Assembly (NCBI RefSeq): GCF_004341385.1
Contig: NZ_SLXE01000035.1
Location: forward strand, 1 to 20,667
Direction of reading: 5' to 3'
DNA: 20,667 nucleotides
From: Uruburuella suis
GTDB lineage: Bacteria > Pseudomonadota > Gammaproteobacteria > Burkholderiales > Neisseriaceae
Notes under the pieces: generated by a model
The model's input: only the letters and a program-made list of their open reading frames with translations
Told to the model about the DNA's origin: nothing
The model's database searches: none
In this document: positions 12,651 to 20,525 of the stretch, one piece after another
Layout of the letters: each line of letters opens with the position of its first letter
Position numbering within the stretch: position 1 is the first letter of the stretch
Position numbers and translations under genes: made by a program

Positions 12651-13487
12651 TTATGCGCAGTGTGATTTGTCGCACAACATTTTATATTTTTCGGGCTTGA
12701 AGCATTTATAAAACCATTTGCGCCAAGGCTTTTGATAATATTGTTCGCGTTTTAAGCGTGCCGCCATTAAGTCATGAAAATAAAGGCCGTTGCTGCAATA
12801 AAAAGCATAGTGCTTCTGATAAATCTTAAACAGATTATCCGACCATTTTTGCTTGGAGGCCTGATTGGTAACAGAAGAGCAGGTTTGGCGCTGGCGGTAG
12901 AAAAAAAGCGGCTCATTGATGCGGTGTATTTTGCCGTGGTTTTTAACCAGCGAAATAAATAAATCCCAATCTTCAAACATGGTTAGGCCGGTATCGAATC
13001 CGCCCACGGCATCGTAATGGCTTTTGCGGATTAAGGCGGTGATAAAAATGCAATTGCTCAGCAAGAAATCTTTGGTGTGGAATTCGGGCAGCGCCCAGGC
13101 TTTGTTTTCACGGTCAAACAGCATGGCTTTGCTGTAAACCACCGACAATTGCTCGTCTGACTCTGCGATTGCCACGCATTTTTTCAAATAATCAACGGCT
13201 AATTTATCATCAGAATCCAGGCAGACCAAATATTTGCCTTTGGCTCGGGCAATGGCATTGGTGCGGGCAATCACGCAATAAGTATTGGCCTGGCTCAACA
13301 CGGTTAAACGCTTATCGATGGCGGCAAATTGCTGCAATATTTCAAGCGTGTCGTCGCTTGAGCCGTCATCAATGGCAATGGCTTCGAAATGGTCAAATGA
13401 TTGGGCAAATAGGCTTTCTAATGTTTCGGTGAGGTAGGCTGCGGTGTTGTGGCAGGGGATAATCACCGACACCAAAGGTTGATTCAT
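12651..13487 (-). CDS. Family 2 glycosyltransferase
   Basis: A 278-residue inverting GT-A enzyme. VSVIIPCHNTAAYLTETL (6-23) and AIDDGSSDDT (38-47) form the nucleotide site. The DXD motif is LDSDD (90-94), and EDWDLF (172-177) supplies the general-base region. No membrane helices are seen, so it probably works at the cytoplasmic face on a lipid-linked or core acceptor. The ATG at 13487 has an AAGGA site at proper distance. The last 40 residues are rich in Lys, Trp and Tyr (KPWRKWFYKCFKPEKYK), which may aid membrane contact. It lies between the putative GT-B gene (80 bases upstream) and the GT32-like gene (41 bases downstream). The DNA is AT-richer than the rfb genes. Confidence 0.9.
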   Translation of the reverse strand: MNQPLVSVIIPCHNTAAYLTETLESLFAQSFDHFEAIAIDDGSSDDTLEILQQFAAIDKRLTVLSQANTYCVIARTNAIARAKGKYLVCLDSDDKLAVDYLKKCVAIAESDEQLSVVYSKAMLFDRENKAWALPEFHTKDFLLSNCIFITALIRKSHYDAVGGFDTGLTMFEDWDLFISLVKNHGKIHRINEPLFFYRQRQTCSSVTNQASKQKWSDNLFKIYQKHYAFYCSNGLYFHDLMAARLKREQYYQKPWRKWFYKCFKPEKYKMLCDKSHCA

Positions 13488-13567
13488 GCGTTTTCCTTAT
13501 ATTTTGATTTTATTGGTTTTGTGGGTGTAATGTTTTTTGTGCAATGCAAGCGAAGCAATTGGGGCGG

Positions 13568-14578
13568 CTATGCAGATGGGCGGTTTTCCAAAATTTGGTC
13601 GAGCCAGCCTTTAAACGAATAGCGTTTTTTGATTTCTGGGTCAATCGCTTGATAGGGCAGGCTGAGAAAATCGGCCAGCCCGCTCAGATCTGTTCCATTC
13701 CACACAAAAATATTTTCCGGCCGATAAAAATCATAACGGGTAACGGCCTGATTGGTGGTGATTACTTTTTTATCAAAACGCAAGGCATCAAACAGGCGGA
13801 ATGAAAGGCCTTGATGGTCGGGGCTGACAAAATCCACCACCACTTCGCATTGCTGCACTTTTTGCAGATTTTGCTCGAATGTCAGCGCGCTTTGCTGGTT
13901 CAGATAGGTGATGCCGGCTTGGCCGAAGGCTTTTTCTGCGCGCTCGTCTTTGCTGTAGATATAAAAATCGAGCGGCAGATTCAAACAGCGTGCGGTGTCG
14001 ATAAACAGCCGCGTTTCCGCCTCGCGGTTGGCCTCGTAGCCGCCCAAAAAATAAATGCCGGCGGGCGCTGCGGGGGCGGCCTCGATGGGGAAATCGAAAT
14101 AAAAATTGGTGATGGCTTGAAAGCCGTATTGCCGGTATTTTTCAGCATCTGATTGATCAAACACATAAAAGCGGTCGAAGTAGGGCAGGTATTGCAAGAT
14201 ATCGGGAAAGCGCTCGATGCCGTCCCATTGGTAATTGATGCAGGTGCGGCTATGTTGGCGGATTTGGGCAATCACTTCTTTGGGGTAGATATTGGCGCGG
14301 ATGCAGAGGGCGAAATCGGCTTTTTCGTGCAAGGCGGCCAGTTTGTGTTCTATTTCTGCTTGATGACGGGAAAATTTCAGTTTTTTTTTGTAATTGCCGT
14401 CTTTTGTGATGTGTTTGTGATAAAGGTTGCGCAAACGGGCGGCAAGGCTCGGGTAGTAAGAGTGCCTGTCGTCATAACACAGGTTCACCACTTCATAGCC
14501 GTAATGGCGCAGGTTTTTTTCTATGCAGTAATCCAGCCCGTAAAGATAAGGCATGGCAAGGATGATGGTTTGGCTCAT
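13568..14578 (-). CDS. Putative GT-B glycosyltransferase of the surface-glycan cluster
   Basis: A 336-residue protein with a layout like bacterial polysaccharide glycosyltransferases of the GT-B fold. It starts MSQTIILAMPYLYGLDYCIEKNL, a first strand followed by a helix. NYQWDGIERFPD (115-126) and IYFLGGYEANRE (175-186) mark the two half-domains. QGLSFRLFDALRFDKKVITTN (256-276) is the typical donor-site helix, with a Leu-Phe-Asp-Ala pattern in the place of the usual E of retaining enzymes. No signal peptide or membrane helix is visible. It is the first gene of the minus-strand cluster, preceded by a 138-base spacer with a weak promoter candidate. The assignment rests on pattern and on its glycosyltransferase neighbours. 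It might be a polysaccharide-modifying protein without glycosyltransferase activity. Confidence 0.72.
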   Translation of the reverse strand: MSQTIILAMPYLYGLDYCIEKNLRHYGYEVVNLCYDDRHSYYPSLAARLRNLYHKHITKDGNYKKKLKFSRHQAEIEHKLAALHEKADFALCIRANIYPKEVIAQIRQHSRTCINYQWDGIERFPDILQYLPYFDRFYVFDQSDAEKYRQYGFQAITNFYFDFPIEAAPAAPAGIYFLGGYEANREAETRLFIDTARCLNLPLDFYIYSKDERAEKAFGQAGITYLNQQSALTFEQNLQKVQQCEVVVDFVSPDHQGLSFRLFDALRFDKKVITTNQAVTRYDFYRPENIFVWNGTDLSGLADFLSLPYQAIDPEIKKRYSFKGWLDQILENRPSA

Positions 14579-14662
14579 AAAGCATTCTGGTGCAGTGCGG
14601 CTCGGGCGAATCTGCCCGTGCCTTGATTTGAATGGTATGGGTTTTCAAATATAACAGAGTGG

Positions 14663-14689
14663 ATTGTATAGAAAAATGGCTATTGTTAA
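14663..14689 (-). promoter_or_regulatory. Candidate promoter of the glycosyltransferase/rfb cluster
   Basis: On the minus strand, TTAACA (14684-14689; five of six) and TACAAT (14663-14668; five of six) are separated by 15 bases, shorter than the ideal. It lies about 85 bases before the first gene of the cluster, in the only AT-rich spacer upstream of it. Confidence 0.3.
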
Positions 14690-14716
14690 CAGGTGTTTGT
14701 TGCCTATTAAGGCATT

Positions 14717-15169
14717 TTATGATGACGGGCGCAATGATTGCTGCCAAGCCTCAAAGGCCGTCTGAAACACGGCTTCGAGCTTGATGCGGTTTTCTGTGTT
14801 GTCGGCCACATGATAAAAGCTGCCGAGCGCGGGGGTGTTCATGGTGGTGACGTAATCGGCCATAAAGTTGCCGTAGCCGTCTTCTTCATCGTCGTAGTAA
14901 AACGAGGTGAAGCGCTGGCCGAATTCGTTGAAATCATCGCGCATCAGGGCGCCGTCCATATGGCGCAGTAGAAATTCGGCGCCGCTAAGCCGGCCTTCCT
15001 GCATGGCGGCGAAATCTTCGGCGCTCTCGGGCGCGCTTTGCCACACGGGGTTGTGCAGGTTTTGCGAGGCCGCCCATGCCCAATACATGCCGATGTGGGT
15101 GGCGGCGTTTTCTGCGGGCAGGCCGGCGGGGTAGTTTTCGTCGGTGTGGAAACGGGTGTTGTCATACAT
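14717..15169 (-). CDS. DUF7832-like conserved protein, function unknown
   Basis: A 150-residue acidic, soluble protein with no signal peptide. The N-terminal segment, MYDNTRFHTDENYPAGLP then ATHIGMYWAWAA (23-34), resembles the family I remember as DUF7832, with its conserved 'THIGM(F/Y)..WA' block. A very acidic stretch YYDDEEDGYGNFMADY (91-106) follows. Some family members sit in polymorphic-toxin immunity neighbourhoods, but nothing here (no toxin or secretion gene) supports that role. The ATG at 15169 has only a weak GAAAG site, supplied by a DUS. It is transcribed alone between the glycan cluster and the mscS-like gene. Confidence 0.75.
   Translation of the reverse strand: MYDNTRFHTDENYPAGLPAENAATHIGMYWAWAASQNLHNPVWQSAPESAEDFAAMQEGRLSGAEFLLRHMDGALMRDDFNEFGQRFTSFYYDDEEDGYGNFMADYVTTMNTPALGSFYHVADNTENRIKLEAVFQTAFEAWQQSLRPSS
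14755..14766 (+). repeat. DNA uptake sequence in the 3' part of the DUF7832-like gene
   Basis: Exact AGGCCGTCTGAA. Read antisense by the gene, it lies within codons for Val-Phe-Gln-Thr-Ala-Phe. Confidence 0.88.
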
Positions 15170-15180
15170 GGCGGTGCGCT

Positions 15181-15192
15181 TTCAGACGGCCT
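15181..15192 (-). repeat. DNA uptake sequence before the DUF7832-like gene
   Basis: Exact AG-dialect copy, 11 bases upstream of the ATG. Its trailing GAAAG is the best ribosome-site candidate for that gene. Confidence 0.88.
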
Positions 15193-15227
15193 TGAGGGTG
15201 GAAATCAATTATAACATTCTATAACAT

Positions 15228-16079
15228 TTATGCTGCCGGATGCAGCAGCCGGTATTGCACGCGCATAAATTCGCTGATGAGGTTTTGCTGGATTTCCAGC
15301 CTTTTGTAGAGCGGGCAGGCAAAGCGCACGATGAGGTTATACACTTTGTCGTCGTGGGGCACGCAGGTCAGGCGCGGGTGTGCGGCGGGGGTGATGAAGA
15401 GCTTTTGGGTTTGAATCAGCGCCAGATGCTGTTCGATTTCGGCCACATAAGGGGCGCAAAGCTGTTCGAGCAGGGCTTGCAGCGGCGGCAGCACGGCATC
15501 GGGATCCACGGCCAGCGGCACGGGAATGTCGAAAGTGTGGATCACATAAGGTCCCAATATATTGTCGCGTTGCACCGATTGGGCCAGCAGCAGGCTGTTG
15601 GGAAAAGACACGGTTTTGCCGCTGAGCTGGCCCACCAAAATATTGGGGCCGATCTGCATCATCAGCGTGTTGAAAAGGTTGATATCGACCACGCGCCCGC
15701 GCAGGCCGCCGATTTCGATGTAGTCGCCCACGGAATATTGCTTGGTGAGGCTGCGCAAAAGGCTGCCGGAAAGGCACATAATCAGCTCTTTGGTGGCCAG
15801 CACGATGGCCGCGGCAATGGCAAACATCGAGAGCGCGAGGGTTTGGATTTGCGCGGCCCACACGCTGATGAGGCCGATTAAGCAGGCAATCAGGGTGAGG
15901 TTGCGGCTCACCACCACCCAGCGGCGCATGTCTTCGATCTGCATGGCGGGGTGGCGGCGGAAATGGGTTTGCAGAATCACGGTGCGCACGAGCAACACGC
16001 CGATAATCAGCAGCACCGATTGAATGATTTCGCTGCGTATCGGCCCTTGCTGGATGAATTCGCTGATTTCTGCCCACAT
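15228..16079 (-). CDS. Small-conductance mechanosensitive channel (MscS family)
   Basis: An inner-membrane channel of 283 residues, close to the size of E. coli MscS (286). Three hydrophobic segments are visible, at about 18-36, 58-78 and 80-108. The third, MFAIAAAIVLATKELIMCL, is the pore-lining helix, although its Gly/Ala packing pattern is weaker than in E. coli. The beta domain follows with YSVGDYIEIGGLRGRVVDI (115-133) and VSFPNSLLL (157-165), both family hallmarks. The rest is the cytoplasmic vestibule. It should open under membrane tension and release solutes on hypo-osmotic shock. The ATG at 16079 has GGAG seven bases upstream. It is separated from the upstream degV gene by a DUS hairpin. 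Confidence 0.92.
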   Translation of the reverse strand: MWAEISEFIQQGPIRSEIIQSVLLIIGVLLVRTVILQTHFRRHPAMQIEDMRRWVVVSRNLTLIACLIGLISVWAAQIQTLALSMFAIAAAIVLATKELIMCLSGSLLRSLTKQYSVGDYIEIGGLRGRVVDINLFNTLMMQIGPNILVGQLSGKTVSFPNSLLLAQSVQRDNILGPYVIHTFDIPVPLAVDPDAVLPPLQALLEQLCAPYVAEIEQHLALIQTQKLFITPAAHPRLTCVPHDDKVYNLIVRFACPLYKRLEIQQNLISEFMRVQYRLLHPAA

Positions 16080-16126
16080 GGTGCGGCTCCGGTTGGTAGT
16101 TATGTTGTTGTAATGGGAAAAGTATT

Positions 16127-16156
16127 TAGGCCGTCTGAACGTTTTCAGACGGCCTA
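16127..16156. terminator. Paired-DUS hairpin between degV and mscS
   Basis: A 13-bp stem (TAGGCCGTCTGAA and its complement) with a 4-base loop, 19 bases beyond the degV stop on the minus strand. The T-run after the stem is poor (CCTAAATAC), so termination may be partial, with read-through into mscS. Confidence 0.7.
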
Positions 16157-16175
16157 AACTATACAGGCAAGCGGC

Positions 16176-17060
16176 TTATTCGGGCAATTTCTCTACAATG
16201 CCCACGCCCACGGCATCGGGGCCGATATAAGCGCCCAGCACCGGTGAAATCGGGATGCCTTGCAGATGCAGGCCGGTTTGGTTGTGCAACTTGTTGGCAA
16301 AGCGGTTGTAGAGCTCGAGGTTGCCGCAATACATGCCGCACAGCACCAAATCATCGATATTTTTGCCGGCAATGCGCGCGGCCACGGCGGCCACGGTTTC
16401 ATCGAGCAGATGGTCGCTGCTGCGGGCTACGGTGATTTTGCGCAGGGTGTTGTTGCGAAAGGCAAACACGGGTTTGAGGCCGAGCAGGTCGCTAAACATG
16501 GCGCCGATACGCATCAGGCCGCCGCTGTTGGTGAGCTGCTGAAGCGAATGCACGCTGAACACCACTTCGCAGCGCGATTTGAGCTGCTCCAAATGCGCCA
16601 TGGTTTGCGCCGGGGTGCGGCCGCTTTTGAGCAGGCGCAGGGCTTCGAGTGCGAAAAAGCCTTCCGGCATGCCGGCCACGCCGGTGTCGAGCACATGGAT
16701 GGTGAGCTCTCCGGCCATTTCGTCGGCCACTTGGCGGATAATCTGATGGCTCTCGCTCATGCGCCGGCTGATGGTGGTGACGATGGCTTCGTGATAGCCC
16801 TGTGCTTTCAGATAGCTGAAGGTTTCGCGCAGAGATTCGGGCGTGGGCGGCGTGGTTTGCACGGCGCGGCCGGGGTGGCGGTAGAGCCATTGGTAGAAGA
16901 TTTCGGGTTTTAAATCCAGCCCGTCGGTGTAGCGGATGCCGTCGAGGGTGAGTGTGAGGCGCAGAATCTGAATCGGGCTGTCGCGGCTGAGAATGCTGTC
17001 GAGCGAGCCGGTGGAAGTGGATAAAACGGCGCAGCGGTAAAGCTCGTATGAACCCGTCAC
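16176..17060 (-). CDS. DegV-family fatty-acid-binding protein
   Basis: A protein of the DegV/FakB fold, which holds a single fatty acid between two domains. Signatures: LSTSTGSLDSI near the N-terminus (the family STxSLD block), TTPPTPESLRE (the TSQPS-like block), VLDTGVAGMPEG at mid-chain, and the C-terminal PVLGAYIGPDAVGVGIV (the GPGxxGI-like block). There is no signal peptide, so it is cytoplasmic. I choose the GTG at 17060 (294 residues) because AAGGGGA lies five bases before it. An ATG six codons upstream at 17078 has no ribosome site. FakB proteins pass fatty acids to the kinase FakA; no fakA is in this window, so the partner is unknown. Confidence 0.85.
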   Translation of the reverse strand: MTGSYELYRCAVLSTSTGSLDSILSRDSPIQILRLTLTLDGIRYTDGLDLKPEIFYQWLYRHPGRAVQTTPPTPESLRETFSYLKAQGYHEAIVTTISRRMSESHQIIRQVADEMAGELTIHVLDTGVAGMPEGFFALEALRLLKSGRTPAQTMAHLEQLKSRCEVVFSVHSLQQLTNSGGLMRIGAMFSDLLGLKPVFAFRNNTLRKITVARSSDHLLDETVAAVAARIAGKNIDDLVLCGMYCGNLELYNRFANKLHNQTGLHLQGIPISPVLGAYIGPDAVGVGIVEKLPE

Positions 17061-17178
17061 AATGTTCCCCTTAAACATACAGATAATCGGTTTTTTAAAA
17101 TAATAAACGGTAGTATGGGCTTTGTCTATGCCATTTGGGAATGATTTCCCTGCTTCGGCAAGCGCGGCGGCTTGCTGT

Positions 17179-17190
17179 TTCAGACGGCCA
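17179..17190 (-). repeat. DNA uptake sequence variant in the degV-pyrD divergent spacer
   Basis: TGGCCGTCTGAA on the minus strand, with the core intact. The spacer between the two divergent genes is about 250 bases. No firm promoter could be placed in it. Confidence 0.8.
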
Positions 17191-17313
17191 TTGAATGGGA
17201 TTTAGAATAAAGCAAGCGTTTGAATGATTTTGCGCTACATTGCGCTTCATCATAAATTCTGTTGCAACAATATGTTAGATTGCGCCATCTTTCATCTGCA
17301 CCAGGAGCGTTTT

Positions 17314-18252
17314 GTGATTTCCACCCAAACCCAAATTGCCGGCTCGGTTTTTGCCAACTGCATCATGAATGCCTCGGGCGTGTATTGCCACAGCGCCCAT
17401 GAGCTTGATGCCGTGCAGCAATCGACCGCCGCCACTTTTGTGACCAAAAGCGCCACACTGGCACCGAGGGCGGGCAACCCCGAGCCGCGCTATTGCACGG
17501 TGCCTTTTGGCAGCATCAATTCGATGGGTTTGCCCAATCACGGCTTGGCTTATTATTTGGATTATGTGTCGCAGGCGCAGCGTGATTTTCCCGGCAAAAG
17601 TTATTTTTTATCGATTACCGGCTTTAATGTGGAAGAAGATTTGGCGCTGATCCGGCAGGTGCAGGCTTCTGATTTTGCCGGCATTGTCGAATTAAACCTT
17701 TCCTGCCCCAATGTGCCGGGCAAGCCGCAAACCGGCTATGATTTCGAAGCGGTGGCGCGTATTTTGGAGGCGGTGTTTGCGCTTTATCAGGCGCCTTTGG
17801 GCATCAAGCTGCCGCCTTATTTCGATTTGATTCATTTTGATGAAATCGCCGCTATTCTCAACCGCTTTCCGCTCGCTTATGTGAATTCGGTCAACAGCAT
17901 CGGCAACGGCTTGTGCGTGGATGCGGCGAGCGAAGCCGTGTTGATCAAGCCCAAAGGCGGGTTCGGCGGCATTGGTGGTGTTTATTTAAAACCCACGGCG
18001 CTGGCCAATGTGCGCGCTTTTTACGAGCGGCTGAAGCCGGAAATCCAGATTATCGGCACCGGCGGCGTGGTGAACGGCAGCGATGTGTTTGAGCACATTC
18101 TCTGCGGCGCGAGCATGGTGCAGGTCGGCACCACGCTGCAAGAAGAGGGCATAGGCGCGTTTGCGCGGCTGACGCGGGAATTGAAAGAAATCATGGCGGC
18201 CAAAGGCTATCAAACGCTGGATGATTTTAGAGGCCGTCTGAAAACTTTGTGA
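17314..18252 (+). CDS. pyrD: Dihydroorotate dehydrogenase, class 1A (fumarate-type)
   Basis: Oxidises dihydroorotate to orotate in UMP synthesis. Class 1A enzymes are soluble FMN homodimers that use fumarate as acceptor. Evidence for class 1A rather than the quinone-linked class 2: the active-site base is Cys131 in ELNLSCPNVPGKPQ (class 2 has Ser), there is no N-terminal membrane helix, the length is 312 against 311 in Lactococcus lactis PyrDA, and diagnostic strings such as GSINSMGLPN, VNSVNSIGNGL, KPTALANVRAFY and IIGTGG match that enzyme. The start is the GTG at 17314, with AGGAG six bases upstream; an ATG-like longer frame adds an unrelated 30 residues. It is a single gene, with a DUS overlapping its last codons and a hairpin behind it. 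Confidence 0.95.
   Translation: MISTQTQIAGSVFANCIMNASGVYCHSAHELDAVQQSTAATFVTKSATLAPRAGNPEPRYCTVPFGSINSMGLPNHGLAYYLDYVSQAQRDFPGKSYFLSITGFNVEEDLALIRQVQASDFAGIVELNLSCPNVPGKPQTGYDFEAVARILEAVFALYQAPLGIKLPPYFDLIHFDEIAAILNRFPLAYVNSVNSIGNGLCVDAASEAVLIKPKGGFGGIGGVYLKPTALANVRAFYERLKPEIQIIGTGGVVNGSDVFEHILCGASMVQVGTTLQEEGIGAFARLTRELKEIMAAKGYQTLDDFRGRLKTL
18231..18242 (+). repeat. DNA uptake sequence in the 3' end of pyrD
   Basis: Exact AGGCCGTCTGAA, encoding Gly-Arg-Leu-Lys just before the stop. In this frame the DUS TGA is not used as a stop. Confidence 0.9.
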
Positions 18253-18278
18253 ACATGGGCGTGAGCATGATATAGAAA

Positions 18279-18314
18279 TAAGGCCGTTTGAAAGGAAAGT
18301 TTCAGACGGCCTTA
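18279..18314 (+). terminator. DUS-derived hairpin after pyrD, one arm mutated
   Basis: A 15-base stem: the left arm reads TAAGGCCGTTTGAAA and the right arm is an exact DUS. The single C-to-T change in the left arm keeps a G-U pair in RNA. The loop is 6 bases. The T-run is weak, so it may be a partial terminator. Confidence 0.65.
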
Positions 18315-18459
18315 TTCAAGCGGCATGGCTGTGCGATGAATGGCAGGCCGCCTTTGACGATTGTTGAAAAAACAATCTATTTCCCGAGCATTTGCTGATA
18401 AATCATTTAAATATGCGGATAAAGTGATGCAATGCGCCCGCATCAGCCGCCCGGTTGGA

Positions 18460-18465
18460 TATAAT
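18460..18465 (+). promoter_or_regulatory. Candidate -10 box of the kefB-like gene
   Basis: A perfect TATAAT 63 bases before the ATG. No good -35 hexamer lies 16-18 bases upstream (CCCGCA at 17), so activity would be weak or need an activator. Confidence 0.35.
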
Positions 18466-18528
18466 CAATGTTTTCCCCCATATCGGCGCTGGCGGTTTGC
18501 CGCCGGCCGATGCGCCTGAGCACCCATT

Positions 18529-20508
18529 ATGCATTTTTCTCTCGCCCCGATTGTGATCGTATTGCTGGTTGCCGTGCTGACGGTAATCGTTTGCCGCCGT
18601 TTGAATATCCCCTCTATGCTCGGCTATCTGCTGGTGGGCTTTTTGGCCGGCCCCGGCGTGCTGCACCTGATTCCGCAAACCGCAGCCACCGATTATCTGG
18701 GCGAAATCGGCATTGTGTTTTTGATGTTCAGCATCGGGCTGGAATTTTCGTTGCCCAAGCTTCGGGCGATGCGCAAGCTGGTGTTCGGCTTGGGCGGCAT
18801 GCAGGTGGTGATCACCATCGTTTCCATACTCGGCATTTTGATGCTGGCCGGCACGCCGTTTATCTGGGCTTTTGCTGTGGCCGGCGCGCTGACGATGTCG
18901 TCTACCGCCATTGTGAGCCGCATTCTTTCCGAGAAAACCGAATTGGGGCAGCCGCACGGGCAAATGGCGATGGGCGTGCTGCTGATGCAGGATATTGCCG
19001 TGGTGCCGCTGATGATTCTTTTGCCCGCGCTTGCCGGTGGTAATCAGGATAGTTTGTGGATGGCGCTGGGGATTGCGTTTGTGAAAATGGCGGCCACGCT
19101 GGGCTTGCTGTTTGTGATCGGCAACCGCGTGATGACACCTTGGTTTCGGCTGGTGGCGCGGCAAAAATCGTCTGAACTTTTTATGATCAACGTGTTGTTG
19201 GTTACTTTGGGCGTGGCCTATCTCACCGAGCTGGAAGGCTTGTCGCTGGCATTGGGCGCGTTTGTGGCCGGTATGCTGCTCTCAGAAACGGAATACCGCT
19301 TTCAGGTGGAAGACGATATCCGCCCGTTTCGCGATATTCTGCTCGGCTTTTTCTTTATCACCGTCGGCATGAAGCTGGATATCGGCGCGCTTTTTGAAGG
19401 TTGGCAGCTGGTGCTGATGCTGCTGGCCATTTTGCTGCTGCTCAAAGGGCTGATTGTGTTTGCGCTGGCACGCTATATGCGCCACAACGTGGCCGACAGC
19501 CTGAAAGCATCAATGTATCTGGCGCAGGGCGGCGAATTCGGCTTTGTAATTTTGGCGGTGTCGCACGGGCTGAACCTGCTTTCCGGCGAATTGGAGCAGG
19601 CCGCCACCGCTGCGATTTTGATTTCGATGATATTAGCACCCTTTATTCTCAACAGCAGCGAGCGCGTGGTGGCGCGGCTGGTGAAATCAAGCTGGGATAT
19701 GAAAGCTGTCGATCTGCAAAACATGCTCATCGCCACTATGAATAAATCCGAGCACATTCTGATTGTGGGCTATGGGCGCGGCGGCCAAACCATAGGCCGG
19801 ATTTTGGCGCAGGAAAATATCCCTTATTACGCGCTCGATATGGATGCCGAGCGGGTGCAGATTGCCCGCAGCGCCGGCGAGCCGGTGTCGTTTGGCGATG
19901 CCAAGCGGCGCGAAGTGCTCGAAGCGGCCGGCTTGGCGCGTGCCAAAATGGTGGTGATTACGCTCAACAATATGCATGAAAGCCGCCATGTGATCGACAC
20001 CATCATGCACATGCATCCCACCATGCCCGTGCATGTGCGCGCCACCAGCGATGATTATCTGCAAACCTTTACGCAAATGGGCGCAGAAGAAGCCGTGTCC
20101 GACACCAAAGAAACCAGCCTCGCGCTGGCCGCCTATGCCTTGCTCGGCGCGGGCATTTCCTATCAAAACGTGCATCAGATTATCATGAACATCCGCCGCA
20201 GCCGCTATGCCATGCTGGAAGATTTGTTTGTGGGCAGCGATGACGAAGCCGGCTTTTACGACGAACGCAACAGCATCAGCCGCTATGCCTTTACTCTACC
20301 CGAGGCCGCCCATGCCGTGGGCCGGCACATTGATGAGCTGCCCTTGCAGCATTTGAATGTCAAATTATTGTCGGTGCGCCGCCATATGCATCAAATCCAG
20401 CAATTTGACACAGACTTTTGCTTGGAAGGCGATGATATTTTGGTGGTGGCCGGTCATAAAGAAAAAATAATCTCTTTTGAAAACTGGGCATTACAAGGAG
20501 AGGGTTAA
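18529..20508 (+). CDS. KefB/KefC-type monovalent cation:proton antiporter with RCK domain
   Basis: A 659-residue inner-membrane antiporter of the CPA2 family. Residues 1-385 hold about 12-13 hydrophobic segments, with the conserved IGLEF (69-73) and LLMQDIAVVPLM (151-162; the Gln-Asp transport motif of KefC reads LLFQDIAAIP). The RCK_N (TrkA-N) domain begins at 409 with the Rossmann motif VGYGRGGQTIG (413-423). A TrkA-C domain covers about 575-655. In E. coli, Kef proteins leak K+ to acidify the cell during electrophile stress and are gated by glutathione adducts. No kefF/kefG-type accessory gene is adjacent, and the specificity could be Na+ or K+. The ATG at 18529 lacks a strong ribosome site. 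The gene is followed after 79 bases by tRNA-Val. Confidence 0.92.
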   Translation: MHFSLAPIVIVLLVAVLTVIVCRRLNIPSMLGYLLVGFLAGPGVLHLIPQTAATDYLGEIGIVFLMFSIGLEFSLPKLRAMRKLVFGLGGMQVVITIVSILGILMLAGTPFIWAFAVAGALTMSSTAIVSRILSEKTELGQPHGQMAMGVLLMQDIAVVPLMILLPALAGGNQDSLWMALGIAFVKMAATLGLLFVIGNRVMTPWFRLVARQKSSELFMINVLLVTLGVAYLTELEGLSLALGAFVAGMLLSETEYRFQVEDDIRPFRDILLGFFFITVGMKLDIGALFEGWQLVLMLLAILLLLKGLIVFALARYMRHNVADSLKASMYLAQGGEFGFVILAVSHGLNLLSGELEQAATAAILISMILAPFILNSSERVVARLVKSSWDMKAVDLQNMLIATMNKSEHILIVGYGRGGQTIGRILAQENIPYYALDMDAERVQIARSAGEPVSFGDAKRREVLEAAGLARAKMVVITLNNMHESRHVIDTIMHMHPTMPVHVRATSDDYLQTFTQMGAEEAVSDTKETSLALAAYALLGAGISYQNVHQIIMNIRRSRYAMLEDLFVGSDDEAGFYDERNSISRYAFTLPEAAHAVGRHIDELPLQHLNVKLLSVRRHMHQIQQFDTDFCLEGDDILVVAGHKEKIISFENWALQGEG

Positions 20509-20525
20509 ATCAGTGCAAAATTTGC

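Noticed and set aside
14701..14714. Small palindrome TGCCTATTAAGGCA followed by TTTTAT, possible plus-strand terminator
   Set aside because: The stem is only about five to six pairs, and no plus-strand gene ends there. On the minus strand, where the DUF7832-like gene ends, no T-run follows.
16260..16913. 217-codon plus-strand frame opposite the degV gene
   Set aside because: It is antisense to a protein with clear DegV signature blocks. There is no start signal.
17236..17256. Short tandem TTGCGCTACA/TTGCGCTTCA
   Set aside because: Two imperfect 10-base units only. There is no sign of a regulatory or phase-variable tract.
17221..17313. In-frame ATG-like longer start for pyrD at about 17224
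   Set aside because: The extra 30 residues do not match class 1A enzymes, and the AGGAG site sits exactly before the GTG at 17314.
18403..19164. 253-codon minus-strand frame rich in His, Gln and Arg
   Set aside because: It lies opposite the N-terminal part of the antiporter gene. The His/Gln-rich composition is the usual result of reading antisense to a membrane protein.
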